Source: Thalassolituus oleivorans MIL-1
GTDB lineage: Bacteria; Pseudomonadota; Gammaproteobacteria; Pseudomonadales; Oceanobacteraceae
Assembly (NCBI RefSeq): GCF_000355675.1
Contig: NC_020888.1
Location: forward strand, 2,188,883 to 2,252,882
Reading direction: 5' to 3'
DNA length: 64,000 nt
In this document: positions 1 to 9,709 of the stretch, piece by piece
Layout: every line of letters starts with the position of its first letter
Numbering within the stretch: the first letter of the stretch is position 1
The notes under the pieces: model-generated
Database searches by the model: none
Seen by the model: only the letters and a program-made list of their open reading frames with translations
What the model was told of the DNA's origin: nothing
Position numbers and translations under genes: made by a program

Positions 1-277
1 AGTAATGTGTATTCTCATCTACCGGCCACCAACATGAAGCAGCGCGCGGCACATCAGCCAGTTCAACGCGTTCGATGCAGTATTGCAGTTTTAAGTATTC
101 AGCTTCTGGGCAGAAACCTAAAAACTCAGCAGGAAAACCATCAACTGCGGTATCCAACTTACCTTCTAGCGTCAGATTCTTTAGTTTGTCTGTCCAAGCT
201 GCATCTTGACTACAGTCGATCAAGAAATCGCCTAACAAGCGGCTGTGTTGCTTTTTAACGATACGAGGCTTAGCCAT
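1..277 (-). CDS. Unknown protein, N-terminal part only
   Basis: An open frame on the minus strand begins at an ATG and runs off the left window edge, giving about 92 residues that start MAKPRIVKKQHSRLLG. Two ATG codons are adjacent (280 and 277). An AAGGA stands just upstream and its spacing fits the second ATG better. The visible part is soluble-looking, with several aromatic and cysteine residues (FCPEAEY, SCWWPV) and no signal peptide. I do not recognise the family. It starts 17 bases after the stop of the SDR gene on the same strand, so the two are probably co-transcribed. Confidence 0.65.
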   Translation of the reverse strand, partial: MAKPRIVKKQHSRLLGDFLIDCSQDAAWTDKLKNLTLEGKLDTAVDGFPAEFLGFCPEAEYLKLQYCIERVELADVPRAASCWWPVDENTHY

Positions 278-297
278 CATGTGTCCTTAACGTGTTG

Positions 298-969
298 TTA
301 CCAGGGTAATGCCTGGCCATTGGAATGCCAAAAGCCACCACTGTTCTCCAGTGTTAGCTCATCAATACGTGCTGCTATACCCGCTGCGGCATCAGCCGGT
401 GTGATATCACCGGTAAAACCGACCATGCGCGTTTGTACATAACCCGGATGAATTTGGGCCACTGCGACACCGGCGGGTTTCAAATCAATTGCCAAACTCT
501 TACCAATTGCGTTTAGCGCTGCTTTCGAGGCGCGATAACCAAAATACCCGCCGGATGTATTATCGGCGATTGAGCCCATGCGGCTAGTAATATTCGCGAC
601 CTTGCTACCTTCTGTCATAAGCGGCAGGAAGTTCATGGTAACGTTCAGCGGTGCTATGGCATTCACTTCCATTTGTTGGCGAATACCCTCTAGGCTCATA
701 TTTGCAACCGTTTCATTGGTAAACAAACCGGCATTGTTGATGAGGATATCGACAGGGCCATCCAGCAACTTATGCAACATCCCCACGACCTTAGGAAGAT
801 TCTCTTCATCGGTCACATCAATGCCCGCAATCACTTGATCAGCAATGTCTTCAATCTCTTCATTCCCTTCACGGCATATCGCCGTAACTGAATCGCCACG
901 CGCTTCATATAGACGAGCCAATTCAAGGCCAATTCCGCGGTTTGCACCGGTAATAACAACGTTAGCCAT
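298..969 (-). CDS. Short-chain dehydrogenase/reductase (SDR)
   Basis: This is a classical SDR NAD(P)-dependent oxidoreductase of about 223 residues. The N-terminal Rossmann motif TGANRGIG binds the cofactor, NNAG follows in the middle, and the catalytic set is a Ser in NITSRMGS with Tyr and Lys in YRASK. The short length and the sequence resemble the C-factor/CsgA-like subgroup, but the substrate cannot be told. I chose the ATG at 969 because AGGAG lies six bases upstream of it; an adjacent ATG at 972 and a longer frame from 996 are less likely. The partial unknown gene follows after 17 bases, which suggests an operon. Confidence 0.88.
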   Translation of the reverse strand: MANVVITGANRGIGLELARLYEARGDSVTAICREGNEEIEDIADQVIAGIDVTDEENLPKVVGMLHKLLDGPVDILINNAGLFTNETVANMSLEGIRQQMEVNAIAPLNVTMNFLPLMTEGSKVANITSRMGSIADNTSGGYFGYRASKAALNAIGKSLAIDLKPAGVAVAQIHPGYVQTRMVGFTGDITPADAAAGIAARIDELTLENSGGFWHSNGQALPW

Positions 970-1254
970 CATCTGCTCCTGTAGTTGAGTTAGCACATAA
1001 TATATGTACCCATACGGATGGCGACATAGTACCGACTTTTTATGACAACGTCTGTACAGGCGTTATTAGATTACAGCGATAGGGGCTTTAATATAAGTCA
1101 GCGACCTGTGTATCGTGTCAGCCAATATACAGTTCACTTGCGCCTAATGGTCGTGAGTGCTAAAAAATGGGAAGCATCAAAATAAGTAGTTTGCTTAGCT
1201 GGAATAGTTTTATTCGGTGTACTGAATAAATCATTTACAACGGAGGGCAAGTGA

Positions 1255-2043
1255 ATGATACCCGTCGATGGCAATTTTATTTTAGCCGTTGCACCTCGCT
1301 TTTCAGGATCGAAAGCGGAGGCACAGGCGCATATTGTAGGGCAAATATCCGCTGTATTTGCTCCAATTCTCGACTCTTACGATATTAATACCAAATTACG
1401 CATTGCCCATTTTATGGGACAAATAACTCATGAGTGTGCGGGCTTCCGCACGACCGAGGAATTTGCCTCGGGTGCAGCTTACGAAGGCCGAACTGACTTG
1501 GGCAATATACACGCAGGCGATGGCAAGCGTTATAAGGGTCGTGGCTTGATTCAATTAACGGGGCGCTATAACTATAAAAAAATCGGCGATATATTGGATT
1601 TACCACTAGAAGAGCATCCAGAAATTGCGGCCGAACCTGTTATCTCATTAAAAATCGCCTGCGAATATTGGAAACGCCGCAACATAAATGAGATTGCGGA
1701 TGGCGATGATTTAATCAAGGTAACCACGCTTGTTAATGGTGGCCAGAACGGTTTGGAAGATAGACGTAAGTATCTACAAAAATCGAAAACGGCAATAGCT
1801 AACTTAGAAGGTATTCGGGTGGCTATTCAGGAAGGTGGAAATACCGTGGTGCTAAGACGCGGCTCGTTCGGTAACGCAGTAATTGAATTACAGAAATTAC
1901 TTGCTGCCGCAGGCTATCGGCTTTCAATTGATGGCGATTTTGGTGCCGCGACCGAACTTGCCGTCGTTTCGTTTCAGCAATCGAAAGGTTTAATCATCGA
2001 TGGTATCGTCGGAAAATCAACATGGTCAGCGCTTAAGCATTGA
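1255..2043 (+). CDS. GH19 chitinase/endolysin-like protein with peptidoglycan-binding domain
   Basis: This 262-residue protein has an N-terminal glycoside hydrolase family 19 lysozyme/chitinase-like domain (about 1-185) and a C-terminal PG_binding_1 repeat (about 195-260, including GSFGNAVIELQKLL and DGDFGAATELAVVSFQ). The putative catalytic Glu is in QITHECAGF, and the conserved GRGLIQLTGRYNY block is present. The arrangement is typical of phage endolysins, which cleave murein. There is no signal peptide or membrane segment, so secretion would need a holin or lysis. GGAGGG precedes the ATG. No phage genes flank it, so it is either a domesticated phage lysin or a stand-alone wall hydrolase. 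Confidence 0.85.
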   Translation: MIPVDGNFILAVAPRFSGSKAEAQAHIVGQISAVFAPILDSYDINTKLRIAHFMGQITHECAGFRTTEEFASGAAYEGRTDLGNIHAGDGKRYKGRGLIQLTGRYNYKKIGDILDLPLEEHPEIAAEPVISLKIACEYWKRRNINEIADGDDLIKVTTLVNGGQNGLEDRRKYLQKSKTAIANLEGIRVAIQEGGNTVVLRRGSFGNAVIELQKLLAAAGYRLSIDGDFGAATELAVVSFQQSKGLIIDGIVGKSTWSALKH

Positions 2044-2063
2044 TGCCTTTTACGCCCATAAAA

Positions 2064-2085
2064 AAACCACGCCGAGGCGTGGTTT
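2064..2085. terminator. Bidirectional intrinsic terminator
   Basis: A perfect 9-bp stem (AAACCACGC / GCGTGGTTT) with a CGAG loop sits between the convergent GH19 and desaturase genes, with A-rich and T-rich flanks on the two sides. Confidence 0.85.
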
Positions 2086-2111
2086 CTATTTAATTAGAGT
2101 TATCTAATTAA

Positions 2112-3251
2112 TTAAGCAACGCGAGCTTCCGCCATCATTGCTTGCAGACGCTTGCTCTGCATTTTCAAAGAATAATCTAGTTCTTTAAAGCGCGTATGAA
2201 TCGCTGCGGATTCCCACTTCTCTCGTAAATGCTTACGAGTTTCATCCAATCGTTCTGATTGAAGCTCGGTCCACTCGTTCAGCATTTCGCGGAACTCTTC
2301 GTATTCTTTTTCTAGCAGTACTGTCCACTTCTCTGAGTTTTCAGCTTTTGCTAGTTTTTCTTGGGCATGCTTAAACTGCATCTTCACTTTCGCGCGTTCG
2401 ATTTTGAAATCTGGCACGACGCGGAGATTGCTAGTCAAACCAACCCATGAACAGGCGGCGATGAACCACTTGGTTGGGTCCCAGTGATACCAACGAATAC
2501 CATTACGGTAATCTGTTTGGAAAATATGGTGGTAGTTATGGTAACCCTCACCGTGTGTTAAAAACGCGAAGAATGCGTTATCACGTGCGGTGTTCTCATC
2601 TGTGTATGGCTGCGAGCCCCACTTGTGAGCAATTGAGTTAATGAAGAAAGTTACGTGGTGAGTAGTCACAATACGCAACAAACCAGCCAGTAGTAACATG
2701 CCCCATACATCGCCGAATATAAAACCGAGCGCCAACGGCACACCGATGTTCATAACCAGTACGATTGGGCCGTAGTACTTGTACTGCCACATTACAATTG
2801 GGTCTTTCATTAGATTTTTGACATTGTCGAAGTTAGGAATGCCGCTTTTGTATTCGCGTAGCATCCAACCCATATGAGAGAACCAAAAACCGCGTTTTGC
2901 AGAGTATGGATCTAACTCAACGTCATCAACGTGACGATGGTGAACACGGTGGCCAGAAGACCAGTGCAAAATAGTATTTTCAAGAGCTGCGGCGCCCCAT
3001 AGTGCGTACCAAATACGCAGTAATGGATGTGCTTCATAGCTATTGTGAGACCATAGACGATGATAACCGCCGGTGATGCTCATGCCGGTTAGCCAAGTGA
3101 TTACAGCGTATGCAACCCATGCAGACGTGCTGTAACCATAGGTGATTCCGTACCATGGCACTATGGTAAGAACACCGAGTGTTGTGACGGCAAACATAAT
3201 TGCCGGCACCCAGTTGATCGGTGCGTTTTCTTTATTATGTTGTTCGCTCAT
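2112..3251 (-). CDS. Acyl-CoA delta-9 desaturase-type fatty acid desaturase
   Basis: This membrane di-iron desaturase inserts a cis double bond into saturated acyl chains, as in the aerobic stearoyl-CoA desaturase family. Three histidine boxes are visible: HRLWSH, HRVHHRH and HNYHH, the last in GEGYHNYHH. Hydrophobic hairpins lie before the first box and between the second and third. The last ~95 residues are a charged, helical, coiled-coil-like tail rich in Lys, Glu and Arg, beyond the catalytic core. I place the start at the ATG at 3251 (MSEQHNKEN), behind AGAGA; an in-frame ATG at 3278 would add nine residues. The gene appears to be a single transcription unit. It probably adjusts membrane fluidity. 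Confidence 0.9.
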   Translation of the reverse strand: MSEQHNKENAPINWVPAIMFAVTTLGVLTIVPWYGITYGYSTSAWVAYAVITWLTGMSITGGYHRLWSHNSYEAHPLLRIWYALWGAAALENTILHWSSGHRVHHRHVDDVELDPYSAKRGFWFSHMGWMLREYKSGIPNFDNVKNLMKDPIVMWQYKYYGPIVLVMNIGVPLALGFIFGDVWGMLLLAGLLRIVTTHHVTFFINSIAHKWGSQPYTDENTARDNAFFAFLTHGEGYHNYHHIFQTDYRNGIRWYHWDPTKWFIAACSWVGLTSNLRVVPDFKIERAKVKMQFKHAQEKLAKAENSEKWTVLLEKEYEEFREMLNEWTELQSERLDETRKHLREKWESAAIHTRFKELDYSLKMQSKRLQAMMAEARVA

Positions 3252-3477
3252 GGAATTCTCTGTATAAAAAATAGACATTCTCAGCTTAGCGCAGGCCTGT
3301 TACAGCCATGCGTCATCATAACGTATTCTGACAAGAAAGACCGCTCGCATAATGGACGGAGATCATTAAATAGGTAAAGTTTTCGCCATTTTTGACTTCT
3401 CTGGCCCACTTTCACGGCATATATTCCCACAACTCATTAATGGACAACCACTATTTCCATTTTCTCTAGGCCAAAAA

Positions 3478-3499
3478 AAACCGCACTGAAGTGCGGTTT
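3478..3499 (-). terminator. Terminator of the nqr operon
   Basis: The stem AAACCGCAC / GTGCGGTTT has a TGAA loop and an A-run on its left side, which gives a U-tract in the minus-strand transcript. It lies 19 bases beyond the nqrF stop. Confidence 0.85.
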
Positions 3500-3518
3500 C
3501 CTTGAATAACCTTAGTGA

Positions 3519-4742
3519 TTAACCACCAAAGTCATCCAGCATGATGTTTTCTGGCTCAACACCGAGATCCAGCAACATCTTGATGACAGATTGGTTCATG
3601 ATTGGCGGGCCGCACATATAGAACTCACAATCTTCTGGAGCTGGGTGGTTCTTCAAGTACTCGTCAAACAGTACGTTGTGAATAAACCCAGTTAAGCCAT
3701 CCCAGTTATCTTCTGGTTGAGGATCAGACATAGCAACATGCCACTCGAAGTTTTCGTTTTCAGCCGCTAACATGTCGTAGTCTTCTTTATAGAACAGTTC
3801 ACGCAATGAACGTGCGCCGTACCAGAAGCTGATCTTACGCTTGGAGTTCAAACGCTTTAGCTGGTCGAAGATATGCGAGCGCATTGGTGCCATACCTGCA
3901 CCACCGCCAACAAATACCATTTCGGCATCGGTATCACGGGCGAAGAATTCACCAAATGGACCATACACTGTCACTTTATCGCCTGGCTTCAGGTTGAACA
4001 CATAGCTCGACATGATGCCTGGGTTGATATCTTTAGTGCCCGGAGGTGGTGTCGCGATACGAATGTTGAATTTCACCAGACCACGTTCTTCTGGATAGTT
4101 CGCCATTGAATAAGCACGAATGGTGTCTTCCTTATTAACCGCTTTCAGGTTAAAGAAGCCAAAACGCTCCCAGTCGCCACGATATTCTTCTTCAATATCA
4201 AAATCAGAGAAATTAATCTCGTATGGCGGGCACTCAAGCTGCACATAACCACCTGCACGGAAGTCTACACTTTCGCCTTCAGGTAGTTGCAACGTAAGCT
4301 CTTTAATGAAGGTCGCTACGTTAGGGTTAGAAACAACGGTCGTTTCCCACTTCTTAACACCGAACACTTCTTCAGGTACTTCAACAACCATGTCTTGTTT
4401 AACTGGAGTCTGACAAGACAAGCGCCAGCCTTCACGAGCATCACCTTTAGTAAAGTGAGACGCTTCAGTAGGCAGCATTTCGCCACCACCGGAAGACACG
4501 ATGCACTTACACTGGGCGCAAGTACCACCGCCACCGCAAGCAGATGACAAGAAGATGTTGTTAGATGCAAGTGTTTGCAACAGCTTACCGCCCGCTTCTG
4601 TTTCAACTGTGCGCTCACCGTTGATCAGAATTTTTACTTTTCCGGAGCTGACCAGCTTGCTACGTGCACCAAGGATGATGGCAACCAGTGCCAATACGAT
4701 CCCAGTGAACATGACAACGCCGAGTATGATTTCAAGTTCCAC
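3519..4742 (-). CDS. nqrF: Na+-NQR subunit F (NADH dehydrogenase, 2Fe-2S/FAD)
   Basis: NqrF is the electron entry subunit of the sodium-pumping NADH:quinone oxidoreductase in the inner membrane. The 407 residues show one N-terminal membrane helix, a plant-type 2Fe-2S ferredoxin domain ([12 protein letters not shown]), a FAD-binding domain (RAYSMANYP) and an NADH-binding domain ([18 protein letters not shown] near the C-terminus). Length is normal for the family. The start is GTG, preceded by AAGGAG at good spacing. It is the last gene of nqrABCDEF, ten bases after nqrE, and is followed by a terminator. Confidence 0.97.
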   Translation of the reverse strand: MELEIILGVVMFTGIVLALVAIILGARSKLVSSGKVKILINGERTVETEAGGKLLQTLASNNIFLSSACGGGGTCAQCKCIVSSGGGEMLPTEASHFTKGDAREGWRLSCQTPVKQDMVVEVPEEVFGVKKWETTVVSNPNVATFIKELTLQLPEGESVDFRAGGYVQLECPPYEINFSDFDIEEEYRGDWERFGFFNLKAVNKEDTIRAYSMANYPEERGLVKFNIRIATPPPGTKDINPGIMSSYVFNLKPGDKVTVYGPFGEFFARDTDAEMVFVGGGAGMAPMRSHIFDQLKRLNSKRKISFWYGARSLRELFYKEDYDMLAAENENFEWHVAMSDPQPEDNWDGLTGFIHNVLFDEYLKNHPAPEDCEFYMCGPPIMNQSVIKMLLDLGVEPENIMLDDFGG

Positions 4743-4752
4743 AATCGACTCC

Positions 4753-5367
4753 TTACAGTGATACGCCAGAGAATGACATGAAACCCAGCGACATCAGACC
4801 GACGGTCATGAAGGTAATACCTAGGCCTTGCAGGCCAGCAGGTACATCGCTGTACTTCAACTTTTCACGAATACCAGCCAATGTGGCAATCGCTAGTGCC
4901 CAACCTAAGCCAGAACCGATACCGTAAACGGTACTTTCTGCAAAGTTGTAATCACGCTCTACCATGAATAACGAGCCGCCCATGATGGCGCAGTTAACGG
5001 TAATCAGAGGTAAGAATACACCTAACGCGTTGTAAAGAGCTGGTACGTATTTGTCTAAAACCATTTCCATGATCTGAACAATCGCTGCAATCACACCAAT
5101 ATAAGTCAACAGACCTAAGAAGCTTAAATCAACGCTAGCGTATTCTTCACCAGCCCAAGACAAAGCACCTTCTTTCAACAAGTAGGTATAGATCAGATTG
5201 TTAGCAGGAACGGTAATCGTCTGCACGACAACCACCGCAATGCCCAAACCAATCGCCGTTTCAATTTTCTTTGAGATGGCTAAGAAAGTACACATACCCA
5301 AGAAGAAGGCGAGTGCCATGTTCTCAACAAAAACCGCCTTAACTAAAAGGCTGACATAATGTTCCAT
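4753..5367 (-). CDS. nqrE: Na+-NQR subunit E
   Basis: NqrE is an integral membrane subunit of Na+-NQR. The 204 residues form about six hydrophobic helices and include the conserved segment [10 protein letters not shown], whose Cys belongs to the intramembrane iron site shared with NqrD. Its ATG overlaps the nqrD stop in TAATG, with AGGAGG upstream, so the two are translationally coupled. NqrD and NqrE are paralogous and related to RnfE/RnfA. Nothing unusual is seen. Confidence 0.97.
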   Translation of the reverse strand: MEHYVSLLVKAVFVENMALAFFLGMCTFLAISKKIETAIGLGIAVVVVQTITVPANNLIYTYLLKEGALSWAGEEYASVDLSFLGLLTYIGVIAAIVQIMEMVLDKYVPALYNALGVFLPLITVNCAIMGGSLFMVERDYNFAESTVYGIGSGLGWALAIATLAGIREKLKYSDVPAGLQGLGITFMTVGLMSLGFMSFSGVSL

Positions 5368-6029
5368 TAGTGGCCTCCTGAATGTTCGGTATTAGGCAAA
5401 ATTTTGAAGTCCGCTTTTTCATTTAGATCTTTACGTACGGTACGTAATACCCAAATAAAGCCGCCGATAATAAAGAACGCAGACGGTGGTAACAGTAACA
5501 AACCATTAGACTGATACCAGCCACCATCGGTTACCAATGGTAGGATTTCGAAGCCCAACAATTTACCTGCACCAAACAATTCGCGAATAGTACCCACTGT
5601 GATTAACACAACGGAATAACCTAAACCGTTACCGATACCATCAAAGAAGCTCAATACAGGACCGTTCTTCATTGCGAACGCTTCAGCACGTCCCATCACG
5701 ATACAATTGGTAATGATTAGACCGACGAATACTGATAGCTGCTTACTAATATCATAGGCGTAGGCTTTCAGAATTTGATCTACTACGATTACCAAGGATG
5801 CGATGATAATCATCTGCACGATAATACGAATATTATTCGGAATATGGTTACGAATTAAGGCAATACCAAAGTTCGAAAATGCCGTTACCGCCGTTAATGC
5901 AATACACATTACCAAGGTTACTTTTAGGCTGGTTGTTACTGCCAGCGCCGAACAAATCCCCAAAATTTGGATAGCAATTGGGTTTTTGCTGAATAACGGT
6001 TCCGTGAGGACAGTTTTAATATCAGACAT
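5367..6029 (-). CDS. nqrD: Na+-NQR subunit D
   Basis: NqrD is a six-helix membrane subunit of Na+-NQR, 220 residues. It carries the paralogous motif [14 protein letters not shown], matching [10 protein letters not shown] in NqrE; the two Cys residues are known in the family to bind the intramembrane iron centre. The start follows the nqrC stop by one base, with GGGGG upstream. The gene lies in the canonical position between nqrC and nqrE. Confidence 0.97.
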   Translation of the reverse strand: MSDIKTVLTEPLFSKNPIAIQILGICSALAVTTSLKVTLVMCIALTAVTAFSNFGIALIRNHIPNNIRIIVQMIIIASLVIVVDQILKAYAYDISKQLSVFVGLIITNCIVMGRAEAFAMKNGPVLSFFDGIGNGLGYSVVLITVGTIRELFGAGKLLGFEILPLVTDGGWYQSNGLLLLPPSAFFIIGGFIWVLRTVRKDLNEKADFKILPNTEHSGGH

Positions 6030-6030
6030 C

Positions 6031-6828
6031 TCAGGCCCCCTGCTCTTTCAATTTAGTTAACAGACTACCGAATGCTTTGTCACCAACCCAGAAACGCACT
6101 AGGTTTTTAACACCGCGGCTGGTCAAGGTAGCGCCTGACAAACCATCTACTTGGTGTGAATTACCCGCTTCAGCTGAACCTTTAACAACCGTAATGGCAA
6201 CGTTGCCTTGATCGTCGTATAGCTCTTTGCCTTCCCAGAGGGCTTTCCATTTAGGATTGTCTACTTCACCGCCCAAACCTGGAGTTTCAGCATGTGAGTA
6301 GAAACCTAAGCCAACGATGGTGTCCATATCGCCTTTCAGCGCGATAAACCCATACAAGGTCGACCACAAGCCGTAACCATGAACAGGCAATACGATGGTT
6401 TCGATACCAGTATCGTTATTCACAATGTACACCGCTGCGTATTTTTCTAAACGCTTGATGCTGGCAGGGTCTTCATTGCCATCAAGTGCACGCGACAAAG
6501 CTGGCGTTTTTGACGACTTACGTTGATCGAAGTTTTTCGGATCAAGGCCAGCCGCTTTAATTTCAGCTAATTCTGCGTCCGTTGCGAAACGGCCTGCTTC
6601 TAAGTTAACAATACGAGTCGTTACTTGCTTGAACTGTTCAGCGATACTTTTATCACCGTGAAGTAAACCGGCTGCAGATAAAATATTTTTTTGCTTATCC
6701 AGCAGCTTGTTCGCTTGCTGTTCTTTGCGCAGACCTACCGCAGCACCCGCCACGATAACGGAACACACCAAGCACAGTAAGATCGCTACAATTAAGGTCT
6801 TTTGAATGCTGTCGTTATTACTGGACAC
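6031..6828 (-). CDS. nqrC: Na+-NQR subunit C (covalent FMN)
   Basis: NqrC is a periplasm-facing flavoprotein subunit anchored by one N-terminal helix. FMN is attached by a phosphoester bond to Thr in the SGAT motif, here [12 protein letters not shown] around residue 230. I start the gene at GTG 6828 ([10 protein letters not shown]...), because GGAGG sits seven bases upstream and the N-terminus then matches the family; a TTG two codons earlier is less likely. The gene overlaps the end of nqrB by 11 bases. Confidence 0.96.
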   Translation of the reverse strand: MSSNNDSIQKTLIVAILLCLVCSVIVAGAAVGLRKEQQANKLLDKQKNILSAAGLLHGDKSIAEQFKQVTTRIVNLEAGRFATDAELAEIKAAGLDPKNFDQRKSSKTPALSRALDGNEDPASIKRLEKYAAVYIVNNDTGIETIVLPVHGYGLWSTLYGFIALKGDMDTIVGLGFYSHAETPGLGGEVDNPKWKALWEGKELYDDQGNVAITVVKGSAEAGNSHQVDGLSGATLTSRGVKNLVRFWVGDKAFGSLLTKLKEQGA

Positions 6829-8029
6829 GGGCAATCCTCCGCTTCATGTTTGCCTGAACCACAAAATGATCGAACAAAGGTGCGAACAAGTTTGCGAACA
6901 GAATGGCTAGCATCATGCCTTCAGGGAAAGCAGGGTTGATTACGCGGATGAGCACAACCATAAAGCCGATCAAGCCACCGTAGTACCACTTTGCTTTATT
7001 GGTCATCGATGCCGATACCGGATCGGTCGCCATGAAAAACATACCAAAAGCAAAACCACCCACCACTAAGTGCCAGTACCAAGGCAATGCGAACATTGGG
7101 TTTGTGTCAGAGCCAATACCGTTCAATAGCAATGATGTCGCCACCATACCAATCATGACACCGGCAACAATGCGCCAAGAAGCAATGTTCATGATGAGTA
7201 ACACAGCACCGCCAATCATGATGGCTAATGTACTCACTTCACCCATAGAACCAGGAATAAACCCTAGGAATGCATCCATCCAGCTGATGCCACCTTGAAC
7301 CACGTTATCTACGCCGCCTTCAGCTGCCATACCTAACGCTGTTGCACCGGTATAACCATCGGCTGCCGTCCATACCGCATTACCTGACATATTGGCAGGG
7401 TAAGCAAAGAACAAGAAAGCACGACCGGTAAGGGCTGGGTTCAGGAAGTTTTTACCGGTTCCACCGAAAACTTCTTTACCAATCACAACACCAAAGCTGA
7501 TACCAAGGGCAACCTGCCACAATGGAATGCTTGGCGGTAAAGTCAGAGCGAACAACACCGAGGTCACGAAGAAACCTTCGTTCACTTCATGCTTACGGAT
7601 CGTTGCGAACAATACTTCCCAGAAGCCACCAACAATGAAGGTAACGGCATAAACAGGAAGGAAGTAAGCAGCACCGTAAACAAAATTGTCCCAGATACTG
7701 GCTGCGTTGTGTGCGCTACCGCCCAAAAGAGCAATTAGCATTTCACGCCAGCCTTCCATCGCTGTACCCGCACCCGCTGCAATGGCATCGTTCGCCTGCA
7801 AACCAATGTTGTACATACCGAAGAACATTGCTGGGAAAGTACACATCCACACAGTAATCATGATGCGTTTGAGGTCGATACCATCGCGCACATGCGATGT
7901 ATTATTGGTTACATTCGGTGGTGAATATAAGCCAGTATCAATCGCTTCATATAGCGGATACATTTTTTCAAACTTGCCACCCTTCTCGAAGTGAGGAGCG
8001 GCACTATCTAACATACTACGCAGGCCCAT
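6818..8029 (-). CDS. nqrB: Na+-NQR subunit B (covalent FMN, Na+ channel)
   Basis: NqrB is the large membrane subunit of Na+-NQR, 403 residues with about ten helices; in this family it forms the sodium path and binds riboflavin and FMN. The covalent FMN site is Thr in [10 protein letters not shown], around residue 226. The [14 protein letters not shown] segment is strongly conserved. Start and spacing are canonical: GCGGAGG lies upstream and the nqrA stop falls just before. Its 3' end overlaps nqrC. Confidence 0.97.
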   Translation of the reverse strand: MGLRSMLDSAAPHFEKGGKFEKMYPLYEAIDTGLYSPPNVTNNTSHVRDGIDLKRIMITVWMCTFPAMFFGMYNIGLQANDAIAAGAGTAMEGWREMLIALLGGSAHNAASIWDNFVYGAAYFLPVYAVTFIVGGFWEVLFATIRKHEVNEGFFVTSVLFALTLPPSIPLWQVALGISFGVVIGKEVFGGTGKNFLNPALTGRAFLFFAYPANMSGNAVWTAADGYTGATALGMAAEGGVDNVVQGGISWMDAFLGFIPGSMGEVSTLAIMIGGAVLLIMNIASWRIVAGVMIGMVATSLLLNGIGSDTNPMFALPWYWHLVVGGFAFGMFFMATDPVSASMTNKAKWYYGGLIGFMVVLIRVINPAFPEGMMLAILFANLFAPLFDHFVVQANMKRRIARVQ

Positions 8030-8031
8030 AA

Positions 8032-9366
8032 TTAACCCTCCGCTTCTATTCGGGTGAGATTTTTACGCAAAATCGGACCGTACTCGTACTTACCTGGGCA
8101 AACAAAGCTGCACAGCGCGATATCTTCTTCGTCCAATTCCAGCGCACCCAGAGCAATAGCACTTTCCATATCTTCTACAATCAACGCTCGCAGCAGTTGA
8201 GTTGGCAAAATATCGAGAGGCATAATGCGCTCGTAAGAACCGACCGGCACCATGGCGCGCTCACTACCGTTGGTTGTAGTAGTAAAGTCGAATACCTTGC
8301 TCATCAATTTTGACAAGTAGATAGGCATCACAGAAAAACGGTTAGTACCCGGTGTTAAGTAATGCAACATGGGGCGCTCACGGCCTTCGCGCAATACCGA
8401 TACCTGGTTATGAAAACGACCTAAGAAGTTCAATTCGCCAGACGCAGTACGTCCACCAAACACAGAACCTGAAATCAGGCGGTTTTCACCGTCTTTCAAT
8501 TCGCCTTTAGTCACTTCAGCAAGCGAAGCACCTAATTGCGTGCGAACTAAGCGCGGCTTATTCACTTGCGGGCCAGCTAACGCAATCACACGATCGGTAA
8601 ATAGTTTACCCGTAGTAAACAACTTACCGATCGCAATGACGTCTTGATAGCCCACAGTCCATACCGTGCGATTAGCACTAGCGGCGTACAAGAAATGAAT
8701 ATGAGTACCCGGCAAACCTGCAGGGTGCGGACCAGCAAACTCTTCCGTCTGCTCAACGCCCGCAGAAGGAATGGATGCACCTGGTGCTTTGCACACGAAC
8801 AACTTGCCTTCGCTTAAGCGACGCAACGCACGTAAGCCATTTTTAAAGGCTTCAGTTTGTCCTTTGATGACCAATTCAGGGTTACCTGCTAGCGGGTTGG
8901 TATCCATAGCGTTCACGAAGATCGCTTTTGGACGGCTACCCAGTGCCGGTACTTTCGAATATGGTCGAGTACGCAAAGCCGTCCACAAACCTGATGCAAC
9001 TAGGTTTGCTTCAACGTCTTTCGCATCCAGAGAATTTAATTGCTCTGGCGTATAACTCGTAAAGGTCTCTTCTTCGTCACCATCGAGTTCGATAACAACA
9101 GATAGAAATACACGACGCGCTCCACGGTTAATGGCTTTCACCACACCAGCAGCAGGAGCCGTATATTGCACCCCTTCCGTCTTCTTATCGGTGAATAACA
9201 CCTGGCCTTTCTTGACTCGATCACCTTCCTGAACCGCCATTGTTGGCTTCATGCCAACATAATCAGGACCCATAACAGCAACTTGCGTCACCTTTGGGCC
9301 GTCTGTAATGGTTTGTTCAGGGTTGCCGGTGATTGGTAAGTCGAGACCCTTCTTGATATTGATCAT
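8032..9366 (-). CDS. nqrA: Na+-NQR subunit A
   Basis: NqrA is the cytoplasmic, cofactor-free subunit of Na+-NQR, implicated in quinone reduction. The 444 residues are the normal length. The N-terminus has a barrel-sandwich/biotinyl-lipoyl-like fold region ([18 protein letters not shown]) and the C-terminus the conserved [10 protein letters not shown] stretch. It is the first gene of the operon; GAGGCGT precedes its ATG. The promoter should lie in the 9367-9630 gap. Confidence 0.97.
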   Translation of the reverse strand: MINIKKGLDLPITGNPEQTITDGPKVTQVAVMGPDYVGMKPTMAVQEGDRVKKGQVLFTDKKTEGVQYTAPAAGVVKAINRGARRVFLSVVIELDGDEEETFTSYTPEQLNSLDAKDVEANLVASGLWTALRTRPYSKVPALGSRPKAIFVNAMDTNPLAGNPELVIKGQTEAFKNGLRALRRLSEGKLFVCKAPGASIPSAGVEQTEEFAGPHPAGLPGTHIHFLYAASANRTVWTVGYQDVIAIGKLFTTGKLFTDRVIALAGPQVNKPRLVRTQLGASLAEVTKGELKDGENRLISGSVFGGRTASGELNFLGRFHNQVSVLREGRERPMLHYLTPGTNRFSVMPIYLSKLMSKVFDFTTTTNGSERAMVPVGSYERIMPLDILPTQLLRALIVEDMESAIALGALELDEEDIALCSFVCPGKYEYGPILRKNLTRIEAEG

Positions 9367-9633
9367 ACGCCTCGCCTAATCACGTGTAGTTCCAATGTGA
9401 ATGCTCCTGATAGATGCAAAAAAACACGCACAGCAAAGACCCGAATTGGGTTCGCGGAACGTAAAATATCTTTTTGCACAGGAAACAAGCACTTGGACTT
9501 CTTTCCCAAGTAAAAAATCGCGCTAAGTATAAAGACCACACATCGAATAATCCACCGGTGATACTGCCAATTACGGCGCGATTACGACGTTTGTCGTGGC
9601 CCTTTTCCAATATTGTTCAAAGCTTAGACAAAA
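9367..9633. other. Non-coding gap upstream of nqrA
   Basis: This stretch must hold the nqr promoter and leader. I see only a small ACCC-GAATT-GGGT inverted repeat and A/T-rich runs. I see no convincing coding frame and no recognised operator. Confidence 0.5.
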
Positions 9634-9634
9634 A

Positions 9635-9660
9635 AAAGCCGTTGCATAGGCAACGGCTTT
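9635..9660. terminator. Terminator downstream of the GAPDH gene
   Basis: An 11-bp perfect stem (AAAGCCGTTGC / GCAACGGCTTT) with an ATAG loop is flanked by an A-run on the left and a T-run on the right. It can work in either direction and serves the minus-strand GAPDH gene. Confidence 0.9.
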
Positions 9661-9709
9661 TTTAAATTAACGAATTTACATTCGTTCAGTTAATTTAATT
9701 GTTTATAAA

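Noticed and set aside
1255-2043. Possible prophage remnant around the GH19 gene
   Set aside because: No integrase, att repeat, holin or structural gene is found on either side, so only the single gene is reported.
9380-9610. A small Cys/Phe-rich frame upstream of nqrA
   Set aside because: It has no ribosome site and implausible composition, in a region expected to hold the nqr promoter.
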